A stretch of 64,000 bases of DNA from the NCBI RefSeq assembly GCF_004005905.1, contig NZ_SACO01000003.1, positions 1 through 64,000 of the forward strand. The letters run 5' to 3'. A program made the translations under genes and the position numbers. This stretch comes from Novosphingobium umbonatum. Lineage in GTDB: Bacteria > Pseudomonadota > Alphaproteobacteria > Sphingomonadales > Sphingomonadaceae. Below the pieces are notes generated by a model. The model was not told where the DNA came from, did no database searches, and saw only the letters and a program-made list of their open reading frames with translations. Position 1 is the first letter of the stretch. The number at the start of each line of letters is the position of its first letter. Of this stretch, positions 25,676 through 35,651 are shown in pieces.

Positions 25676-27085
25676 TTAATTTTGCCATCCTCCGCCAAGG
25701 GCCAGAAACAGGTTTATCTGGTCCTGCGCCAGATTTTCCCGCGCAGATTGCTCGGCAGAGCGGGCCATTAACGCATTTTGCTGCTCGCCCAGATCGGCCA
25801 GCAGGGGGGCTTTACCTGCACGGCGCAGCGTCACCGTCTCCTGCAAGGACAGATCCGCCGCCGCCATGGCTCGTTGCAAAGCGGCGTGGCGTTCATGGTC
25901 CTGCGCATAGGTGGACAGCGCGGTTTCCGTCTCGCGCAGGGCAGCCAGCACCACCCCGTCGAAACGGGCCAACGCCACATCGGCCCCTGCGCGCGCCACT
26001 TGCACCTTGGCGCGGGCGCCGCCCGAAGGGATGTTCCACCGGATCAGCGAGCCAAGGCTCCACATATTGGCCACGCCTTGCCCCAAATCCTGCAACAGGC
26101 CGATCGAGCCGCCCGACAGGCCCAGCCCGATTTGCGGATAGAGGTCAGCCGTGGCCACGCCAATGCGCGCCGTGGCGGCGGCCAACTGCCTTTCGGCGGC
26201 GCGAATATCGGGGCGGCGGCGGAGCAGCGCCGCACCATCGCCGGTGGGCAAGGCTTGGCGTAATTGCGGAATGGCGTGGCATGTCTCTGCCTCACGCGGG
26301 TAATCGGCGGGCGCACGGCCCAGCAGATAGGCCAGTTGGTAAAGCGCGGCGCGGGATCGCGCCTGTTGCGGTGCCAATGCGGCCTGCGCCTGCGCCAGTC
26401 GCAGTTCCATGCGCGTGACATCGCCCTGTGGCAAACGACCGGCCTGCGCCAGACGCCGCACCGCGCTCAAGGCTTCCTCTTGCCGCGCCACCTGTTGCTG
26501 CAACAGGCCCTGCGCTTCGGAGGCGGAACATTGCGCCACATAGGCCCGCGCCACTTGGGCGGCGACCGTCACGCCCACCGCGCCCAAAGTCGCCTCGCTC
26601 GCTTCCTCGTCCGCCTTGGCGGCCTCGACGCTGCGGCGGATGCGGCCGAACAGGTCGACTTGATAGGACATGGTCGCACTGGCGCTGCCCAGATTGAACA
26701 CGGGAAGCGTTTCATCCTTCAGATAGGATTCGGCCGAAAGCCGCGCCCTTTGCACACCAAGGCTGGCGCCAAATTCCACTTCCTTGGCCCCCTCGGCCAC
26801 GGCGGTCACGCTGCCTGCCTGCGCCAGATGGGCGGCGGCGGTGCGAAGGTCGGTGTTGGCGGCTAAGGCTTGTTCTTCCAACCTATCCAGCACTGGATCG
26901 TCATAGAGATGCCACCAGCGCGCGGGCAGGGGATCGCCCGAGGTTCGCGCGCGCGCCTCCCGAAATGCGCCCTGTGCGGTGGAGGCGTTAATCGCGGCTT
27001 TGGGCGGGACATGATAATCCGGCCCCACGGCGGCGCAGCCCGCCAGCATTAGCGGCATGAACAACAGGGCAAGGCGGCGCTTCAC
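25676..27085 (-). CDS. Outer-membrane efflux lipoprotein, NodT/TolC family
   Basis: A 469-residue outer-membrane factor with lipobox LMLAGCAAVGPDY (Cys at about 17), the CAAVGPDYHVP start typical of RND-type NodT factors, and two OEP repeats. It would form the exit duct for the HlyD/FUSC system encoded upstream. Its ATG overlaps the stop of the HlyD gene, and it is the last gene of the four-gene operon. The substrate is unknown; aromatic acids are a guess from the AaeB-like partner. Confidence 0.9.
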   Translation of the reverse strand: MKRRLALLFMPLMLAGCAAVGPDYHVPPKAAINASTAQGAFREARARTSGDPLPARWWHLYDDPVLDRLEEQALAANTDLRTAAAHLAQAGSVTAVAEGAKEVEFGASLGVQRARLSAESYLKDETLPVFNLGSASATMSYQVDLFGRIRRSVEAAKADEEASEATLGAVGVTVAAQVARAYVAQCSASEAQGLLQQQVARQEEALSAVRRLAQAGRLPQGDVTRMELRLAQAQAALAPQQARSRAALYQLAYLLGRAPADYPREAETCHAIPQLRQALPTGDGAALLRRRPDIRAAERQLAAATARIGVATADLYPQIGLGLSGGSIGLLQDLGQGVANMWSLGSLIRWNIPSGGARAKVQVARAGADVALARFDGVVLAALRETETALSTYAQDHERHAALQRAMAAADLSLQETVTLRRAGKAPLLADLGEQQNALMARSAEQSARENLAQDQINLFLALGGGWQN

Positions 27086-28041
27086 TTTTGCCCTCCCTTG
27101 TCCAGCGTGACCGTGGCGGTGCGCCCCGCGATCAACGCGACGCCAGCGGGCGGATGGTCCAGCGCGATCCGCACCGGCACCCGCTGCGCCAGACGCACCC
27201 AGCTGAAACTGGGGTTGATGGCGGGCAAAAGATTGGGCGATCCGGTGCGGTCATGATCCTCGATCGCGCCGGCGATTGAGGTGACATGGCCATGCAGCAC
27301 CTGAGCCTCGCCCATCAGGCGGATGGTGGCCTGTTGGCCGACATGGAGTTGGGGCAGCTTGGTTTCCTCAAAATAGCCCTCAACGCGCAGAGAGGCACTA
27401 TCGACCAGCGCTAGCACCGGCTTGCCCGGCGCGACATAATTGCCGGGGCGCAGGCTCATGTCGGACAGTTGGCCATCAATGGGCGCGCGCACGCTGGTGC
27501 GCTCCAGATTGAGGCGGGCCAAATCGCGGGCCTGCCGCGCCAGCAACACTTGCGCCTGCGCCTCGGCCTGCGCGGCGCGGGCTTCGGCAAGGCTGGCCTG
27601 CGCGTCGGCCTGTTTGGTCTCGCTCTGCTCTGTGGTTTCGGCGGCGACCAGATTGCCAAGCCCACGGTCACGGCTGGCTTCGCGGCGGCTTTGCGCCAGA
27701 TTGGCTTGCGCGCGGGTGATGGCGGCGGCGGCGCGCTGCACGCTGGCCTGTGCGCGGACCAGACTGGCCTCGGCCTCGGACAGGGCCAGTTGATAGCGGG
27801 GGCGATCAATCTCGAACAGAATATCGCCGCGATGCACTTGCTGGTCATGGCCGACCAATACCCGCGTGACCAATCCGGCCACATCGGGCGCCACTTGCAC
27901 CACTTCGGCGCGCACCCGCCCGTCACGGGTCCATGGATCGGCGTCATAATGGCGCCACAGGGCAAGGCTGGCCCAACCGGCAGCCACCACCATCGTTCCG
28001 GTCAGTGCATAGCGCAAAGAGGTGGCGATTGTGGCATTCAT
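27082..28041 (-). CDS. HlyD-family periplasmic adaptor, AaeA-like
   Basis: Membrane-fusion protein of 319 residues. It has an N-terminal helix (SLRYALTGTMVVAAGWASLAL), lipoyl half VQVAPDVAGLVTRVLVG, a long Ala-rich coiled coil (about 85-175) and the second lipoyl half ERTSVRAPIDGQLSDM. It bridges the FUSC inner-membrane pump and the outer-membrane factor. It overlaps both neighbours by 4 nt, a tightly coupled operon. Confidence 0.92.
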   Translation of the reverse strand: MNATIATSLRYALTGTMVVAAGWASLALWRHYDADPWTRDGRVRAEVVQVAPDVAGLVTRVLVGHDQQVHRGDILFEIDRPRYQLALSEAEASLVRAQASVQRAAAAITRAQANLAQSRREASRDRGLGNLVAAETTEQSETKQADAQASLAEARAAQAEAQAQVLLARQARDLARLNLERTSVRAPIDGQLSDMSLRPGNYVAPGKPVLALVDSASLRVEGYFEETKLPQLHVGQQATIRLMGEAQVLHGHVTSIAGAIEDHDRTGSPNLLPAINPSFSWVRLAQRVPVRIALDHPPAGVALIAGRTATVTLDKGGQK

Positions 28042-28259
28042 GACAGGAGTCCTTGGAACGGATTAACAGGGGAAAGCACGATCAGCGCCCAGATCAGGAT
28101 GAACAGCGCGGTATCAAACAGCACCGGATGCCAGACGAAGCGATAAAACCGCAAAGCGACCAGAAGGCGGTGGATGACCAATGCGATCAGAAAAGCCACC
28201 GTGGCGGTCAAAGGGGCATTGGCGACGGTGATGCTGCCTATGGCATATTCGGGGATCAT
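28038..28259 (-). CDS. DUF1656 small membrane protein, AaeX-like
   Basis: A 73-residue protein with two membrane helices, starting MIPEYAIGSI. The tail FYRFVWHPVLFDTALFILI matches the DUF1656/AaeX family. Such proteins are nearly always encoded between a FUSC pump and its HlyD adaptor, as here. Function is not known; an accessory role in the pump is inferred from context. Confidence 0.88.
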   Translation of the reverse strand: MIPEYAIGSITVANAPLTATVAFLIALVIHRLLVALRFYRFVWHPVLFDTALFILIWALIVLSPVNPFQGLLS

Positions 28260-30259
28260 GGGGCGATGTCCGGTGCAAAGGCGGGGGCGTGGGGGAACAG
28301 ATTGCGGCGTAGCGCCACCAAAGCGGCGCGGGTGGTGGCCGGATCGCTGCCGATCAACGCGCCATGCGGACCGGTGGAGGGCGCCGCGCCATGCAGCGTC
28401 AGGCGCAGGGCGGCGTCAATGCTATCGCACAAATCATGCGGCGGTGATGCAAGGGCGGCGCTGCTATCGAAATGATCGGCGGCGGTGGCCATCATGGCGG
28501 ACAGCGCCCCTGCCAAAGCAGGCTCGGCCTTGGCACGGGCCTGACCCAATGTGGCAAGGTTCATTGCCATGCGGACCTCGCGCAAGCTGGTGTCGGCCTC
28601 GACGCTGGGCGCGCCCAGACGCTGGCTGATCAACGCCAATTGATCGGTGGCGCGGGCCAGAGTGGCGGCGGGATCAACCGGCTTTTGCGCCTTGGCCAAA
28701 GTGGCCAGATCGCCGCGCAGGCTACGCATCAGGCGGCGCACCGAGGCATCGGCCCCCATTGTGCGGAAGGTCGCGGTTACGCCAGCGGCGACCAATACGC
28801 CGATGATCTGGCCAACATTGGTGTTGATGAAGCGGGCGAAATCGGCCGAAAACTGTGCCTGAATGGCCAGAGCGCTGAAAAAACCCATCAGGAAGGCGAC
28901 GGCCAGCAGGCCATAGCGGGGATGGGGCATGATCATGCCCAGCACTAGCATAGGCGGCAGCAACACCAGCGAGAGTTCCACAAAGCCATCAATCTGCGGC
29001 AGGATCACGAACAGATAGAGCCCCGCCAGTGGCACTGCCCCGACAATCGCGCCGCCAAAGCCGAGGATGGCGGGCACCGGATTATCCATCGCGGCAAACA
29101 GACAGCAGAACACGCCGACCAGAGCAGCCGCTCCCGCACCATCGGGCCATCCGGTCATCACCCAGAACAAGCAGACCAGCAGCAAGGACAGGCCCGCCGC
29201 CAGACCGGACAACAGAGCCAGCCCCGGATCGCTATGCAGGCGCAAGGGAAGTCGGGTGTCGGTCAGACCTTCGGGCGCGCGATGATGCGGCTGGAGCAGG
29301 GCTTGATGCAATTGCCGCGCCTCGCCCAGCACGTGGCAGGCCTGCTCCAGCCGCACCAGATAGCTTTCGCGCAGCAAATCGCCCCAGCCTTTGCCCGAAG
29401 GCGCGGCTTCGGCCACATCGGGGATGGCTCCCATCGGCAATCCGCCATCCAGCCAAGCCGTTGCCCGGCCATTGGCCTCCTCCAGCGACAGGTCGCGGCC
29501 CAGCACTTGCCGCCGGTCCGACAGGCCGGAGAGCAAAGGCAGCAGCAGCAGGATGCGATAGAGCAGGGCCTGCACGCTGCCGGTCGCCTCGCGCCAATGG
29601 GACGTGTCATAGGGGATATGGGTGGATAGGATCATGCATTCCACCGCATCGACGGCCAGCTTGCGCCGGTCGCGATCGTGCTTGTCATTCCCCGCCATCA
29701 CATCGCGCAGCCAATGTTCTGCATCGCCGAGCCATGCGTCCAGCTTGGGCGACAGTCTCTCCCCCACCGATGTGGGCCAAAACACACTATGCGCCACCGC
29801 CGCGCAGGAGATGCCGAGTACGATTTCGGTAACGCGCGCGACGGCATTGTCGAACACCGCTTCGGGATGGCCCACGCTGGGGAAGGCGATGATGGCGGCG
29901 GTATAGCCTGCCAGCATCAACACATAGGCGCGCGGGGATCGGTCCAGCAGCGAGAGCGTCAGGCACAGGCACAACCACGCCGACAGCGCCAGACTGAGCA
30001 GCGCGGGCCATTCGACCAGTGCGGGCACCGTGATCACCGCCACCGCCGCGCCCAGCAACGTGCCGAGCATGCGATAGATCGCCTTGGACCTTGTCGCGCC
30101 GGCCAAGGGGTTGCTGGTTATATAGACCGTGGTCATCGCCCAGAACGGCATGGGCAATCCCACCGCCAGACTGATGCCCAGCGCGGCCAGAGCGGCAGCG
30201 GCGTTTTTGATGGAATAGAGCGCGGGGGCGCCCAGACTATGTTTCATCACCGTGCCCAT
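28256..30259 (-). CDS. FUSC-family inner-membrane efflux protein, AaeB-like
   Basis: A 667-residue protein built from two repeats, each with about five to six membrane helices and a cytoplasmic helical segment. YSIKNAAAALAALGISLAVG and PFWAMTTVYITSNPLAGATR are the fusaric-acid-resistance/AaeB start, with a second membrane block near residues 350-480. AaeB pumps aromatic carboxylic acids; the substrate here is inferred only. The start could also be the ATG at 30247. A LysR gene is divergent, the usual regulator arrangement. Confidence 0.9.
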   Translation of the reverse strand: MGTVMKHSLGAPALYSIKNAAAALAALGISLAVGLPMPFWAMTTVYITSNPLAGATRSKAIYRMLGTLLGAAVAVITVPALVEWPALLSLALSAWLCLCLTLSLLDRSPRAYVLMLAGYTAAIIAFPSVGHPEAVFDNAVARVTEIVLGISCAAVAHSVFWPTSVGERLSPKLDAWLGDAEHWLRDVMAGNDKHDRDRRKLAVDAVECMILSTHIPYDTSHWREATGSVQALLYRILLLLPLLSGLSDRRQVLGRDLSLEEANGRATAWLDGGLPMGAIPDVAEAAPSGKGWGDLLRESYLVRLEQACHVLGEARQLHQALLQPHHRAPEGLTDTRLPLRLHSDPGLALLSGLAAGLSLLLVCLFWVMTGWPDGAGAAALVGVFCCLFAAMDNPVPAILGFGGAIVGAVPLAGLYLFVILPQIDGFVELSLVLLPPMLVLGMIMPHPRYGLLAVAFLMGFFSALAIQAQFSADFARFINTNVGQIIGVLVAAGVTATFRTMGADASVRRLMRSLRGDLATLAKAQKPVDPAATLARATDQLALISQRLGAPSVEADTSLREVRMAMNLATLGQARAKAEPALAGALSAMMATAADHFDSSAALASPPHDLCDSIDAALRLTLHGAAPSTGPHGALIGSDPATTRAALVALRRNLFPHAPAFAPDIAP

Positions 30260-30329
30260 AGGCCTTGCGGCTGGCCTTTGCCTCCAAGCAGGCTGGCGGG
30301 ATGGTATAAATTATTTTATGGATGTGGTT

Positions 30330-31244
30330 ATGAGCCTCTCCCGCCTGCGCACCTTTGTAGAAGTCTATCGTCAGGGATCGATCAGCGCTGCGGCGCGCAG
30401 TCTGAACCTGACCCAGCCTGCGGTTTCGCAACATATTGCCGGGTTGGAGGAGGCGATTGGCCGCACCTTGTTCGACCGCAGCGTGCAGGGCGTGCTGCCC
30501 ACGGCGGCGGCGGATGAATTGGCGATGGATCTGGGCGATTCGCTTGATGCGGCCGAAATGGCCTTGTCGGCGGCGCGGGCGCGGTCATCGGATATGGCCG
30601 GAGCTATCCAGATTATCGGCCATGCCGACTTTCTGGCCGAAGTGGTGGCGCCACAACTGGTACCCTTGCTGGAAAGCGGCATTCGCGTGCGTTTGCAGAC
30701 GGGGGACCGAGAGGCGGTGGAGCATAGCCTGATTGAGGGGCGTAGTGATCTGGGTTTTTCCGCTTTTTCCATGCCCGACCGCCGATTGCGCAGCGAGTTG
30801 ATCCATGAGGAACCGGTGATGGCGGTGGCGGCCCCGCAAGTGGTGGCGCGCTTGCAGGCCGCGCCCGATCTGGCGGCGGCGGTGGCGGCGGAACCGGTGC
30901 TGGCCTATAATATGGAGCGGCCATTGGTGGACGAATGGCTGCGCGCCAACGGGATGCAAAGCCGCAAAAGCGCGCCCGCCGTCAGTGGGCAGGACCTGCG
31001 CGCCCTGCGCCGATTGCTAATGGCGGGCTTTGGCTGGACGGTGCTGCCCGCCTATCTGTGCGAGGCCGAGATGGCGCGTGGGGAATTGGCGCGCATTCCC
31101 TCCACGGTCAGCAGCCTTGGCAACCCCTATTATCTGGCATGGGCACCCAGTGCCTTGCGCCAGCCACGCATCGCCCATGCGCGGCAGATGTTGATGGCGA
31201 CCTTGCGGCGCAGTCTGGCGGGGCGGCGCAGTCTGGCGGGTTAG
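30330..31244 (+). CDS. LysR-family regulator divergent from the efflux operon
   Basis: The winged HTH is at the N-terminus (LRTFVEVYRQGSISAAARSL, then NLTQPAVSQHIAGLEEAIG), followed by a substrate-binding domain; about 304 residues. The short intergenic space with the FUSC operon contains TATAAATTATTTTAT (30305-30319), a near-palindrome that could hold a promoter or T-N11-A site. Likely activates the efflux genes in response to a small ligand. ATG 30318 is an alternative start. Its stop overlaps the convergent glpR stop. Confidence 0.88.
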   Translation: MSLSRLRTFVEVYRQGSISAAARSLNLTQPAVSQHIAGLEEAIGRTLFDRSVQGVLPTAAADELAMDLGDSLDAAEMALSAARARSSDMAGAIQIIGHADFLAEVVAPQLVPLLESGIRVRLQTGDREAVEHSLIEGRSDLGFSAFSMPDRRLRSELIHEEPVMAVAAPQVVARLQAAPDLAAAVAAEPVLAYNMERPLVDEWLRANGMQSRKSAPAVSGQDLRALRRLLMAGFGWTVLPAYLCEAEMARGELARIPSTVSSLGNPYYLAWAPSALRQPRIAHARQMLMATLRRSLAGRRSLAG

Positions 31245-32065
31245 GCGTCTTCCGGATCGGTTTCGATCACGGTCACGCCATGTTGGGCGCAGGCCTCGCG
31301 CAGGGTGGCATCGCTCATGCGGTCGGTGATGAAATAGTCGATCTTGGCCAAGGGGCTGACCCGCACCGGGGCGGGCCTGCCGAATTTACCGGAATCGCAA
31401 ACAAGGATCACCTTGCGCGCATTTTCGATAATGGTCTGCGTCACTTTCACTTCGTCGAGTGCGAAGTCCAATAGGCTGCCATCCTCGTCTATCGCCGAGG
31501 CGCCGATCAGGGCGTAATCCACCTTAAAGGAACGGATGAACTCCATGGCCAGAGCGCCCACCACTGCGCGGTCGCTGCGGCGGACCTGGCCACCGACCGA
31601 GATCAGATTGATGCTGGCATGGTCATTGAGCAGGTCGATGACGTTGAGATTGTTCGAAATGACCACCAGATCGCGGTGCTGCGCCAATTGGCTGGCCACC
31701 GCTTCTGTGGTGGTGCCGATGTTGATGAACAGCGACGCCCCATTGGGGATCAGCGCCGCCGCCGCCGCCCCAATCGCGGCCTTGGCGCCTGTGGCCACAT
31801 GGCGGCGGGTGGCATAGGCGACATTGTCCACGCCAGAGGTGACAATCGCCCCGCCATGCACGCGCGACAGCATCGACTGGCTGCACAGGATCTTCAGATC
31901 CTTGCGGATGGTCTGGGGCGTAACGCCAAGCCGCTCGGCCAGATCGTCCACCTCCACGCTGCCCGCCTCGCGCGCGATGGTCAGGATGGCGCGATGGCGC
32001 TGGGCAATGGCGGCAGCGGGAACCGCTTCGCTGACGGGATCGGACAGAAGCGGTTCGTCTTGCAT
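31241..32065 (-). CDS. glpR: DeoR-family glycerol-3-phosphate regulon repressor
   Basis: A 274-residue DeoR protein. The HTH is RHRAILTIAREAGSVEVDDL, then AERLGVTPQTIRKDL. The sugar-phosphate domain follows, with SLFINIGTTTEAVASQL and ISNNLNVIDLL. Context makes it GlpR: it lies 37 nt downstream of glpD in the same direction, with glpK divergent. It would repress glpD/glpK and be induced by glycerol-3-phosphate. It has an N-terminal extension of about 20 residues before the HTH. Confidence 0.9.
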   Translation of the reverse strand: MQDEPLLSDPVSEAVPAAAIAQRHRAILTIAREAGSVEVDDLAERLGVTPQTIRKDLKILCSQSMLSRVHGGAIVTSGVDNVAYATRRHVATGAKAAIGAAAAALIPNGASLFINIGTTTEAVASQLAQHRDLVVISNNLNVIDLLNDHASINLISVGGQVRRSDRAVVGALAMEFIRSFKVDYALIGASAIDEDGSLLDFALDEVKVTQTIIENARKVILVCDSGKFGRPAPVRVSPLAKIDYFITDRMSDATLREACAQHGVTVIETDPEDA

Positions 32066-32102
32066 GCTGGACCTTTATCTCTCAGGCTTGGGCCTTAGCA
32101 AG

Positions 32103-33626
32103 CTAGTCCGCGCGGTTCAAACGCTGCGCCATATAGGCGTTGATGGCGGCTTCCGCATCCTTGGGCAGATGCAGGCCCAGCTTGCTGCGGCGGTAGAGCA
32201 CATCCTGCGCGGCGCTCGCCCATTCCTGATCCATCAGATAGTCGATCTCGCGGGCATAGAGATTGCCGCCGAAACATTCCCCCAGATCCTGCATCGACTG
32301 CGCATCGCCCAGTAAGCGCTCCGTACGCGTGCCATAGGCGCGGGCCAGACGGTTGAGTAATTTGCCATCCAGCGAGGGATAAAGCCTGCGCAGACCTGCC
32401 ACATAGGCGGCAAAGTCACCCGAAGGCATATCCCCACCGGGCAGGGTGGCCCCTGCGGTCCATGGCCTATCGCTGCCCGCAAAGAAGGGGGCCAGCTTGC
32501 CCAGCGCATGTTCGGCCAGCTTGCGATAGGTGGTGATCTTGCCCCCAAACACGCTGAGCAGGGGGGCGCGGCTTTCATCACCATCCAGATCCAGCACATA
32601 ATCGCGCGTCACCGCCGAAGCGCTGGTGGCATGGTCATCATACAGCGGGCGAATGCCGGAATAGGTCCAGACAATGTCGGACTGGGCCACCGGCTTTTCG
32701 AAATAACGTGCCACCGTGGCCAGCAGATAATCGATCTCGCCCTGATCGATCTCTGCGCGGGCAGGGGCGCCTTGCCATGCCTCGTCGGTGGTGCCCACCA
32801 GCGTGAATTCGCCTTCATAGGGGATGGCAAAGACAACGCGCTTGTCGGGGTTTTGCAGCAGGAAGGAGTGCTGGCCTTCAAACAGGCGGGGCACAACAAT
32901 ATGGCTGCCCTTGATCAGGCGCACGCCGCGATCCTGTTTGGCCTGCGAAACGCGGCCCAGCACATCGGCGACCCAAGGTCCGGCGGCATTGACCAAAGCC
33001 TTGGCGCGGATGGTCCGCGTGCCATCGCAGTCCTCTATCGTGGCCAGCCAGCCATCGCCATCACGCATGGCGGACACAAGGCGCGTGTGGGTCATGATCT
33101 TTGCCCCGCGCTCGGCAGCGTCGCGGGCGTTCAGGACAACTAGGCGGCTGTCTTCCACCCAGCAGTCGGAATAGACAAAGGCCTTGGGCTTACCCTTGCG
33201 CAGGCCGTTGCCCACCGCATCGCGGTCGAGCCTAACGCTGCGCGTGGCGGGCAGAACCTTGCGGCCGCCCAGATGGTCATAGAGGAACAGGCCAAGCCGC
33301 ACCATCCATGCAGGGCGCGGCGAATTGGTCTGGGGTAGCACGAATTCCAGCGGCCAGATGATATGGGGCGCCATGGAGAGTAGGCGCTCCCGCTCGATCA
33401 GCGCCTCGCGAACCAAACGAAATTCGCCATATTCCAGATAGCGCAGGCCGCCATGGATCAGCTTGGTCGAGGCCGAAGACGTATGGCTGGCCAGATCCTC
33501 TGCCTCGACCAGCGCCACCGACAGGCCGCGCCCAACGGCATCGCGCGCAATGCCGGTGCCATTGATGCCGCCGCCAATGACCAGCAGGTCAAACCCTGTT
33601 TCGTTTGCCAGAGAATCATGCGCCAT
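32103..33626 (-). CDS. glpD: Glycerol-3-phosphate dehydrogenase, aerobic FAD type
   Basis: Membrane-associated flavoprotein that oxidises glycerol-3-phosphate to DHAP and passes electrons to quinone. The FAD-binding start DLLVIGGGINGTGIARDAVG and the HTSSASTKLIHGGLRYLE motif are intact; 507 residues. It is divergent from glpK across a palindrome-rich intergenic region and followed by glpR. Confidence 0.97.
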   Translation of the reverse strand: MAHDSLANETGFDLLVIGGGINGTGIARDAVGRGLSVALVEAEDLASHTSSASTKLIHGGLRYLEYGEFRLVREALIERERLLSMAPHIIWPLEFVLPQTNSPRPAWMVRLGLFLYDHLGGRKVLPATRSVRLDRDAVGNGLRKGKPKAFVYSDCWVEDSRLVVLNARDAAERGAKIMTHTRLVSAMRDGDGWLATIEDCDGTRTIRAKALVNAAGPWVADVLGRVSQAKQDRGVRLIKGSHIVVPRLFEGQHSFLLQNPDKRVVFAIPYEGEFTLVGTTDEAWQGAPARAEIDQGEIDYLLATVARYFEKPVAQSDIVWTYSGIRPLYDDHATSASAVTRDYVLDLDGDESRAPLLSVFGGKITTYRKLAEHALGKLAPFFAGSDRPWTAGATLPGGDMPSGDFAAYVAGLRRLYPSLDGKLLNRLARAYGTRTERLLGDAQSMQDLGECFGGNLYAREIDYLMDQEWASAAQDVLYRRSKLGLHLPKDAEAAINAYMAQRLNRAD

Positions 33627-33680
33627 GGGGTTTCGCTATCCTTTCGGCCTTTGCGCGCTTCGTTGCGAATCTGCATGCCA

Positions 33681-33708
33681 AGTTTCGAATGAAAGTTCAA
33701 ACGAAACT
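33681..33708. promoter_or_regulatory. Candidate GlpR operator 1
   Basis: The inverted repeat AGTTTCG (33681-33687) and CGAAACT (33702-33708), with TTCGAAT/GTTCAAACG inside, lies between divergent glpD and glpK. TTCG-containing half-sites fit DeoR-type GlpR operators; assignment is by position and pattern. Confidence 0.55.
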
Positions 33709-33713
33709 ATTGA

Positions 33714-33733
33714 CGTTCACATGCGCGTGAACG
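33714..33733. promoter_or_regulatory. Candidate GlpR operator 2
   Basis: Perfect 7-bp arms CGTTCAC (33714-33720) and GTGAACG (33727-33733), 6 nt apart, in the glpD-glpK intergenic region 78 nt before glpK. The element shares the GTTC/GAAC core of GlpR sites. Confidence 0.55.
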
Positions 33734-33810
33734 AAAGTGCATTTCAGGAAAGCGACAGGCGCGGCGCGAAAGTGTAAGCGTGGCTATGAAGTGAGAGAGG
33801 GGAGAGAATT

Positions 33811-35304
33811 TTGTCCGCATCCCGATATGTTCTGGCGATTGATCAGGGCACCACGTCCACGCGCTCGATCCTGTTTGATGACAGCGCCACGCCTGTGGTC
33901 AGCGCGCAAAAGGAATTCCCGCAATATTACCCGCAACCAGGCTGGGTGGAGCAGGATCCGGAGGATATCTGGCGCGATGCTTTGGATACGGCGCGGCAGG
34001 TCTTGGCGCAGAGTGGGGTGGATGCGGGCCAAGTGGCGGGCATCGGCATTGCCAACCAGCGCGAAACCGTGGTCCTTTGGGATCGCGCCAGCGGCGAGCC
34101 GGTGTATAAGGCTATCGTCTGGCAGGACCGCCGCACGGCCAGCCTTTGCGCCAACCTGAAGGCGGCTGGCCATGAGGCGGCGGTGCGGGCGAAAACCGGC
34201 CTGCTGCTCGATCCCTATTTCTCCGCCACGAAACTGGCGTGGATATTGGATAATGTCGAAGGCGTGCGGGACAGGGCCGAAAAGGGCGAACTGGCCTTTG
34301 GCACGGTGGATTGCTTCCTGCTGTGGCGGCTGACCGGTGGCAAGTTTCACGCCACCGATGTGACCAATGCCGGTCGCACCCTGCTCTATGATATCCGCGC
34401 CCAGCGTTGGGATGAAGAGCTCTGCGCCTTGTTCAACGTGCCCATGGCTCTGCTGCCACAGGTGCATGATAACAGCTATATTTACGGCATGACCGATCCC
34501 GAACTGCTGGGCGCTTCCATTCCGGTGGCGGGCATGGCGGGGGATCAACAGGCGGCATTGTTCGGGCAGGCCTGTTTTGAGCCCAACATGGCCAAGTCCA
34601 CCTATGGCACCGGCTGTTTTATGCTGCTCAACACTGGTGATCAGGCGCTGGAATCCGAACACCGCCTGTTGACCACGCCCGCCTATCGCCTGAACGGTCA
34701 GATGACCTATGCGCTGGAAGGCTCAATCTTCATTGCGGGCGCGGCAATCAAATGGTTGCGCGATGGTATTGGCGTGATCACCCATGCGCGTGAAACCAAC
34801 GATATGGCCACGCAAGTGTCCGACAGTCACGGCGTCTATATGGTGCCCGCCTTTGTCGGCCTTGGCGCGCCGCATTGGGACCCTGATGCGCGCGGCGCGA
34901 TCTTTGGTCTGACTTTGGGCACGACTCAGGCCCATCTGGCCCGCGCCGCGCTGGAGGCTGTGGGCTATCAGACGCTGGACTTGATCGACGCCATGGTGGC
35001 CGATGGCAGCAAGACGCCCGCCACCCTGCGCGTGGATGGGGGCATGACCGCCAATGACTGGCTGTGCCAGTTCCTTGCCGATCTGCTGCAAACCGTGGTG
35101 GAAAGGCCGCGCCATCTGGAAACTACCGCATTGGGGGTTGCCTTCCATGCAGGGTTGGCGACAGGCGTTTGGCCTGATCTGGCCGCTCTGGCGCGTACAT
35201 GGCAGCCGCGGGATAGTTTTGCCCCGCGCATGGATGGTGAACATCGCGCCCAATTGATCGCCGGATGGCAGGAGGCTTTGGCCAAGACTTTGTCGGCGAA
35301 GTAA
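33811..35304 (+). CDS. glpK: Glycerol kinase, TTG start
   Basis: FGGY-family kinase converting glycerol to glycerol-3-phosphate. It has the N-terminal [16 protein letters not shown], the substrate motifs IANQRET and [18 protein letters not shown] and the C-terminal [18 protein letters not shown]; 497 residues. The only start that fits the family is TTG at 33811, with GAGAGGGGAGAG upstream. No glpF facilitator is nearby. Confidence 0.97.
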   Translation: MSASRYVLAIDQGTTSTRSILFDDSATPVVSAQKEFPQYYPQPGWVEQDPEDIWRDALDTARQVLAQSGVDAGQVAGIGIANQRETVVLWDRASGEPVYKAIVWQDRRTASLCANLKAAGHEAAVRAKTGLLLDPYFSATKLAWILDNVEGVRDRAEKGELAFGTVDCFLLWRLTGGKFHATDVTNAGRTLLYDIRAQRWDEELCALFNVPMALLPQVHDNSYIYGMTDPELLGASIPVAGMAGDQQAALFGQACFEPNMAKSTYGTGCFMLLNTGDQALESEHRLLTTPAYRLNGQMTYALEGSIFIAGAAIKWLRDGIGVITHARETNDMATQVSDSHGVYMVPAFVGLGAPHWDPDARGAIFGLTLGTTQAHLARAALEAVGYQTLDLIDAMVADGSKTPATLRVDGGMTANDWLCQFLADLLQTVVERPRHLETTALGVAFHAGLATGVWPDLAALARTWQPRDSFAPRMDGEHRAQLIAGWQEALAKTLSAK

Positions 35305-35377
35305 AGGTATGGGGGGGGAGCGGAAGGCTTCCTTACCCCTTTTCCGCATCGGTCGCGCGTCATTTGCGCGCAACAAA

Positions 35378-35404
35378 AAAGCCGACCCGAAGGCCGGCTT
35401 TGCT
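35378..35404. terminator. Bidirectional terminator between glpK and tRNA-Pro
   Basis: AAAGCCGACC (35378-35387) pairs with GGCCGGCTTT (35392-35401) with one mismatch around CGAA. On the minus strand it is followed by TTTTTTGTTG, so it best serves the tRNA-Pro transcript; it may also end glpK. Confidence 0.75.
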
Positions 35405-35432
35405 GCATCCCCTTAGCAAACCAAGAGGAAAA

Positions 35433-35509
35433 TGGTCGGGGAAAGAGGATTCGAACCTCCGGCCCCTGCCTCCCGAAGACAGTGCTCTACCAGGCTGAGC
35501 TATTCCCCG
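35433..35509 (-). tRNA. tRNA-Pro (CGG)
   Basis: Acceptor CGGGGAA with TTCCCCG, anticodon loop TTCGGGA giving anticodon CGG with G37, T loop TTCGAAT, CCA encoded. It reads CCG codons, a very frequent proline codon in this GC-rich genome. Confidence 0.97.
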
Positions 35510-35550
35510 ACCGGAGCGATGCTGAAACAGCACCGCAGGGCAGGAGCGCG

Positions 35551-35579
35551 CCTATAAGGGGGGTTTTCCATGCTGGCAA
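35551..35579 (-). promoter_or_regulatory. Promoter of tRNA-Pro
   Basis: On the minus strand TTGCCA (35579-35574), a 17-nt spacer and TATAGG (35556-35551) lie 42 nt before the tRNA. Confidence 0.6.
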
Positions 35580-35651
35580 GCGTCCTTTGCAAAAAAATGA
35601 AGAAGGCTTGTCATCAAAGGTTTGAACCCTCGTAAAACCGGCGTTTTACCC

